Origin: GCA-003244245 sp035276605
Lineage (GTDB): Bacteria; Actinomycetota; Actinomycetes; Mycobacteriales; Pseudonocardiaceae
Reading direction: 5' to 3'
NCBI GenBank assembly: GCA_035276605.1
Contig: DATELN010000171.1
Location: 1 to 59,661, forward strand
Length of the DNA: 59,661 bases
Shown here: in pieces, positions 55,433-59,661 of the stretch
Layout of the letters: each line of letters opens with the position of its first letter
How positions within the stretch are numbered: the first letter of the stretch is position 1
Position numbers and translations under genes: made by a program
The notes under the pieces: generated by a model
What the model was told of the DNA's origin: nothing
The model's input: only the letters and a program-made list of their open reading frames with translations
Databases searched by the model: none

Positions 55433-56460
55433 GGCACCGCCTCGACGACACGGCGACGCATCCACCATGCGGCCGTGCCACCGACCGCCACCGGCAGCCA
55501 GTAGTCCCAGACCCGGAACAGCAGGACCGCGGCTGCGGCCAACCCGACCGGCACCCCAAACGAGGCGAGCATCGCGACCGCGCCGATCTCCACGAACCCC
55601 AACCCGCCGGGCAGCATCCCGACGATGCCAAGCAGCGCCGACATGGCGTACGTGACCAGCGCCAGAACCGGTCGGCTGCCCCCGCCGACGGCCGCCACCG
55701 CCGCCCACAGCATCGCCGCGCCCAGCACGTCGATGCACACCGCATACCCCAGCGCCGGCAGCGCGGTGCCGGGGCGGCTGCGGATCGGCGCGACAGCATC
55801 GAACAGCTCATCCGCGTTCGCCGTGTCGTACCTGCGCGTCGAGCGGCGACGCAGCCGGTCCCAGCTCCGCGCGGGCAAGGTCCACAGCCAACGCAGCAAC
55901 TCACGATCGCGCACCGCCCCGAGCACAACTGCCAGGCGCACCGCAACGAACACCACAAACACCGCCAGGGCCACCAACTCGCCAGCAGTCAACCGGCCAT
56001 CCACCCACACCACAGCTACCGCAGCGCCAAGCGTGACCACCAAGGCCAGATCGGCAAGCGACGCAGCCAGCACATACGCCCCGGCCACCCGCCCGGTTGG
56101 CATCCCCCGTCGGCGGCCATCCAGAGCGAATAACACCAGACCCGCAAGGCCTCCTGACTTCACCACCAGGTTCAGTGCCACCGCCCCCACGGCAACTGGC
56201 GCGAGCCGCGCCGCTTCGCCATACCCACCTACCCCCGCAAGCCGACGGCAGGCCAGATACAGCAACAACCAAGCAGCCCACCACAACACCAGCACCAACG
56301 TGCCAACCAACAGCCAGCTGATCCGCGCAGTGACCAGTGCCCGCCCAACCGCGGGCAACTCTGCCCGATTCACCCACACCAGCACGCCAAGCAGCCCACC
56401 AACCACCAGCACCGCCGCGCCCCTGACGAGCGGAAAGTCCAGATAGTGACTGCGGAGCAT
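55429..56460 (-). CDS. LPG_synthase_TM / UPF0104 membrane protein
   Basis: Integral membrane protein, 343 aa, about eight helices, of the family that forms the flippase part of MprF. The signature GMLPGGLGFVE (near 290) and VVKSGGLAG are intact. The overlap (GTGA) with the DUF2156 gene makes it a split MprF-like system: flippase in one chain, synthase in the other. ATG 56460 is chosen; the frame opens from a TTG at 56478 but without a ribosome binding site. Confidence 0.82.
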   Translation of the reverse strand: MLRSHYLDFPLVRGAAVLVVGGLLGVLVWVNRAELPAVGRALVTARISWLLVGTLVLVLWWAAWLLLYLACRRLAGVGGYGEAARLAPVAVGAVALNLVVKSGGLAGLVLFALDGRRRGMPTGRVAGAYVLAASLADLALVVTLGAAVAVVWVDGRLTAGELVALAVFVVFVAVRLAVVLGAVRDRELLRWLWTLPARSWDRLRRRSTRRYDTANADELFDAVAPIRSRPGTALPALGYAVCIDVLGAAMLWAAVAAVGGGSRPVLALVTYAMSALLGIVGMLPGGLGFVEIGAVAMLASFGVPVGLAAAAVLLFRVWDYWLPVAVGGTAAWWMRRRVVEAVP

Positions 56461-56540
56461 GGAGGAGTGTCCGATCAACGGCCTAACTGCGGTAACCGAC
56501 TAGTTGGTGTTGCCTGTGACGATACGGTCACCGCTGGAAG

Positions 56541-57958
56541 TCAACGGCCTGCTGGGGTGGGCTGGCGGCGATGCGACTCAGCGGCAGTGGCCACATCGCG
56601 GGGGTAGGTGCGCAGCGCGGTGAGCGCGAGCAACCCCGCGACGATCAGCACGGTGAGGAAGGCCAGGAACGTGTACTCCAAGCCGTGCTTTCCGCCGTGG
56701 AATACGTTCTGCGACACCAGGCCGAATAGGACTGGTGCGCCCGCCTCGCCGAGCGTGCGCAGCAGGGTTCGGATTGCCTCGGCGCGTCCCCACAACGCGG
56801 GATGGATGATGTCGAGGCGGGCCGCGTCCATCGGCGGATTGGCTGCGCCGAGCAGGGCGGCAGCAAGCGTCAGCAGCGGCAGTGCCACCGCCACCGAGGT
56901 GGTGGTGATCCCAGGCGCGAACACGACGGTGATCGCCAGCATGGACACTGCGGGGACGAGCACCCGCGCGCTGATCCAGCCGCGACGGAGTAACCGGTCA
57001 GCGATGCGACCGCCGAGGTAGACGCCGGTGAGCGCACCAAGCCCCACCACCATAGTCAGCGCGCTGGCCACTGACTTGAGATGCCGTAGTGACTGGTGGT
57101 GAACAGCAGGGCGAACGACCGCAAGCCGGAGAAGAAGAAATAGCCCAACGCCGAGGTGATGATCATTACGACGTTGGTGCGTACCCGGAGCACGTAGCGC
57201 ACCGCCCACCACAGCGAACGGTCGGTCGGATCCTCGGTGAGGACCAGGTCATGGTGCGGCTCGATGTGCCGGCGGCTGGCCAGCCGCTGCGCGGAACGGC
57301 CGCGTCGGGCGGTCTCCGGGAACCGGCTTTGTCCATCGCGGGCCGGCTCGGGCAGCCGCCGCACCACCCAGTACAGCGCCGCACTGGGGATGACCAACCA
57401 CCAGAAAGCGAACCGCCACCCGATTGCCGCGGCGATCTCACCGGAGCAGACGAAGCCGATCCCGGTCCCGATCAGCTCCCCGCCGAGGATGTAACCCAGC
57501 ATCCGGGCTCGGCTGGCAGGCGGAAAGAAGTCCCCGATCAGCGACGCGATCGTGGGGCCGGTGGTGGCTGTGACCACCCCCAGGGCGACTCGAGACAGCA
57601 ACAGCCACAGATACGACGTCGCCGCCCCGGCGAACAGCATCGCCACCGCCCAGCCCAGGACGCTGATCGCGAGCAGCCGAGTCCGCCGGGTCCGGTCGGT
57701 GAGCACGCCGATCGGGATGGTGCCCGCGGCAGCCGCCAGTGAGCTGACCGAAACCAGCAGCCCGATCTGGGTGTTGCCGACGTGAAAGGCATGTTTGAGG
57801 TTGTCCGCGGTGGCGGACAGCGTCGCGAAGTCAGCTCCCGGCAGGCCCAGTGCTGCGGCCAGGACCGCCACCACTCGGGCCCGCGCGGGGCCACCGACTG
57901 CTTGCTCGGCGCGCTCGATCAAACCCCTACCGGCTCGGCGGGCGGCGTCGAATGTCAT
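56541..57958 (-). pseudogene. MFS transporter with a frameshift
   Basis: Two overlapping reading frames make one MFS protein. Residues 1 to about 300 are read from 57958 (helices 1-7, with LTDRTRRTRLLAIS). The rest continues in another frame from about 57071 to the stop at 56541 (helices 8-12, GGRIADRLLRRGW). The switch lies around 57071-57078, where HYGISS should continue to SVASALTMVVG; one missing base (an expected CAG reading Gln) restores the frame. Start ATG 57958 was chosen over 58039. It is a recent inactivation or sequencing error; a programmed frameshift is unlikely because no slippery site or pause structure is seen. Confidence 0.75.
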
Positions 57959-58068
57959 ATCGCGGTATTCACCGGCAGCTCGGACCGGGAAACTAACGTG
58001 TTTCACCGGACCGTGGCGGGGGCATAACTGATCGGACAACGCCCTGTGCCCGGCTAAGGAGTGGCCGC

Positions 58069-59661
58069 GTGGTCGATGCCGTGGTGATCGGCGCCGGGCC
58101 CAACGGGCTCGTCGCGGCGAACATGCTGGCCGACGCTGGCTGGGAGGTCCTCGTCCTGGAGGAACAGCCGGAGCCCGGCGGGGCAGTACGTAGCGCCCCC
58201 GGCCCCGCGCCGGACTTCGTGACCGACCTGTGCAGCGCGTTCTACCCGTTCGGCGCGGCGTCGCGCGCCATCTCCTCGCTGGAGCTGGAACGTTACGGGC
58301 TGCGCTGGGTGCACTCGCCGACGGTGCTCGCGCACCCGCTGCTCGACGGGCGCACCGCCGTCCTGACCCGGGATCTGGAGCAGACGGCGACCGGGCTGGA
58401 TGCGCTGGGTGCGGGCGACGGCGCGGCGTGGAAGCGGCTCTACGGTCTGTGGCAGCGGCTCGGCCACATCTTGCTCGACGCGCTGTTCGTGCCGTTTCCG
58501 CCGGTGCGCGCCGGCGCGCGGATGGTGGCGACGCTCGGCCCGCGTGAGTTGCTCCGGTTCGCCCGCTTCGGGCTGCTGCCGGTGCGCCGGCTCGCCGAGG
58601 AGGAGTTCACCGGACCTGGCGGATCGCTGCTGTTGGGCGGGTGTGCGCTGCATGCCGACCTGATGCCGGAGGCGAATGGCAGCTCCATGTTCGGTTGGCT
58701 GCTGGCGATGATGGGCCAGCAGTACGGCTTCCCGGTCCCGGAGGGCGGTGCCGGGCAGCTCAGTGCGGCGATGGTCCGCCGGCTGCAGAGCAGGGGAGGG
58801 ACGGTGCGCTGCGATGCGGCGGTGCGTGAGGTGGTGGTCAGCCGGGGTCGCGCGGTCGCAGTCCGCACTGCTGACGGCGACGACGTCCGGGCCCGCCGCG
58901 CGGTGCTCGCCGCCGTCCCCGCCACCTACCTCTATGGCGGGCTGATCGGCTGGGCGCACCTGCCGCCCCGGCTGCGGGACGACATCCGGCGGTTCCAGTG
59001 GGACTACGCCACCTTCAAACTCGACTGGGCATTGCGCGCGCCGGTGCCGTGGTCGGCACCCGATACCGCCGGCGCCGGCACCGTGCACGTCTCGGCCGGT
59101 ATGGACGAGATGACCGAGTACACCGCGCACATCGCCATGGGCCTGGTGCCCGCTCGACCGTTCCTGCTGGTGGGGCAGATGACCACGGCCGACCCGTGCC
59201 GCTCACCGGCGGGCACCGAGTCTTTGTGGGCGTATACCCATGTGCCCCGGCAGGTCCGCGGTGACGCCGGAGGCGACGACATCTCAGGCGCGTGGGACAA
59301 GCGGGACGCCGACGCCTTCGCCGACCGCGTCGAAAAGCAGATCGAGCGGTTCGCTCCCGGTTTTCGGGATCGCATCATTGCCCGCACGGTCGCGACGCCG
59401 CCGAAAATCGCCGAGCACAACGCCAACCTCGTCGGCGGCGCGATCAACGGCGGCACGACCGCGCTGCACCAGCAACTGATATTCCGCCCCACGCCGGGAC
59501 TCGGCCGCCCGGAGACCCCCATCGCCGGCCTGTACCTCGCCTCTTCCTCCGCCCACCCCGGCGGCGCCGTGCACGGCGCATGCGGCGCCAACGCCGCCCA
59601 AGCCGCCCTGTACGCCCACCGCACCCACACCCAACGCCTCGCCGCCGCGACCGCCCGATTT
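58069..59661 (+). CDS. Phytoene dehydrogenase-like FAD oxidoreductase, partial
   Basis: Flavoprotein of the phytoene desaturase/NAD(P)FAD oxidoreductase family; 531 codons read to the window end without a stop. The N-terminal dinucleotide fold VVIGAGPNGLVAAN (about 5-18) is followed by EQPEPGGAVRS. The C-terminal GLYLASSSAHPGGAVHGACG with GANAAQAAL is the family's flavin ending, so only a few residues are missing. GTG 58069 follows AAGGAG at eight bases. Carotenoid or lipid desaturation is possible but not shown; no carotenoid gene is in the window. Confidence 0.85.
   Translation, partial: MVDAVVIGAGPNGLVAANMLADAGWEVLVLEEQPEPGGAVRSAPGPAPDFVTDLCSAFYPFGAASRAISSLELERYGLRWVHSPTVLAHPLLDGRTAVLTRDLEQTATGLDALGAGDGAAWKRLYGLWQRLGHILLDALFVPFPPVRAGARMVATLGPRELLRFARFGLLPVRRLAEEEFTGPGGSLLLGGCALHADLMPEANGSSMFGWLLAMMGQQYGFPVPEGGAGQLSAAMVRRLQSRGGTVRCDAAVREVVVSRGRAVAVRTADGDDVRARRAVLAAVPATYLYGGLIGWAHLPPRLRDDIRRFQWDYATFKLDWALRAPVPWSAPDTAGAGTVHVSAGMDEMTEYTAHIAMGLVPARPFLLVGQMTTADPCRSPAGTESLWAYTHVPRQVRGDAGGDDISGAWDKRDADAFADRVEKQIERFAPGFRDRIIARTVATPPKIAEHNANLVGGAINGGTTALHQQLIFRPTPGLGRPETPIAGLYLASSSAHPGGAVHGACGANAAQAALYAHRTHTQRLAAATARF

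Noticed and set aside
54497..55504. 335-residue plus-strand open frame
   Set aside because: Antisense to the DUF2156 synthase gene; His/Arg/Gln-rich, a GC-shadow pattern.
57056..57090. Programmed frameshift in the MFS gene
   Set aside because: No slippery heptamer or downstream structure is seen, and one missing base explains the two frames.

Overview
This is high-GC DNA with the dense, short-spaced gene layout of an actinomycete. Several features suggest Mycobacteriales/Pseudonocardiales or a near relative: mycothiol-type (MDMPI) enzymes, a purA region resembling Mycobacterium Rv0357c-Rv0360c, an Rv3835/Rv3836-like pair, a DtxR/IdeR-type iron box before bacterioferritin, and many genes whose -10 hexamer sits 6-8 bases before the start codon (leaderless transcription). 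The exact genus cannot be fixed by reading alone. No tRNA, rRNA, CRISPR array, transposase or phage gene was seen.

Layout. 1-7100: small hypothetical, TM0106-type nuclease, UDP-glucose dehydrogenase, an iron pair (bfd, bfr), DUF2203, msrA and a secreted NlpC/P60 hydrolase. 7170-12300: a DUF202 pair, then an Lrp regulator divergent from a tightly overlapping three-gene lysine-catabolic operon (lysine/saccharopine dehydrogenase, aminoadipate-semialdehyde dehydrogenase, DUF1338 2-oxoadipate dioxygenase). 12400-26800: DUF4230, a partner-switching sigma-control set (SpoIIE phosphatase, three STAS units, two GHKL kinases, one fused to a MEDS sensor and a putative HTH) interleaved with PPK2, an MFS carrier, two tandem MDMPI/SCP2 genes and a giant LuxR ATPase. 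27300-31500: hemerythrin, metallopeptidase plus septum-formation-like protein, DedA, SigE-family sigma factor with a tiny membrane protein, DUF3151. 31600-44800: purA, Na+/H+ antiporter, UBP zinc finger, XRE-TPR regulator with a small Cys protein and a methyltransferase, a degenerate PAS-GGDEF-EAL protein, purD, an amidohydrolase and purB. 44800-59661: MDMPI, DUF4383, ask-asd, an N-terminal-His exported protein with a FedB-like membrane partner, an enolase-superfamily enzyme, a split MprF-like pair whose synthase carries a rhomboid-like tail, a frameshifted MFS transporter, and a phytoene-dehydrogenase-like flavoenzyme that runs off the end.

The genes tie together mainly through lysine (ask-asd for synthesis, the Lrp-linked operon for breakdown), purine synthesis (purA, purD, purB at three separate places), iron storage and release (bfr, bfd), and stress/sigma signalling (12 to 31 kb).

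The most unusual non-genic signal is a 27-base palindrome present at 12210, 20103 and 31002, with 19 of 27 positions identical in all three copies. It looks like an operator linking otherwise separate genes. Other non-genic signals are a family of 22/24-base tandem repeats in gene borders (one copy read in frame at the start of asd), a hairpin family used between convergent genes, and a 28-base perfect nested inverted repeat.
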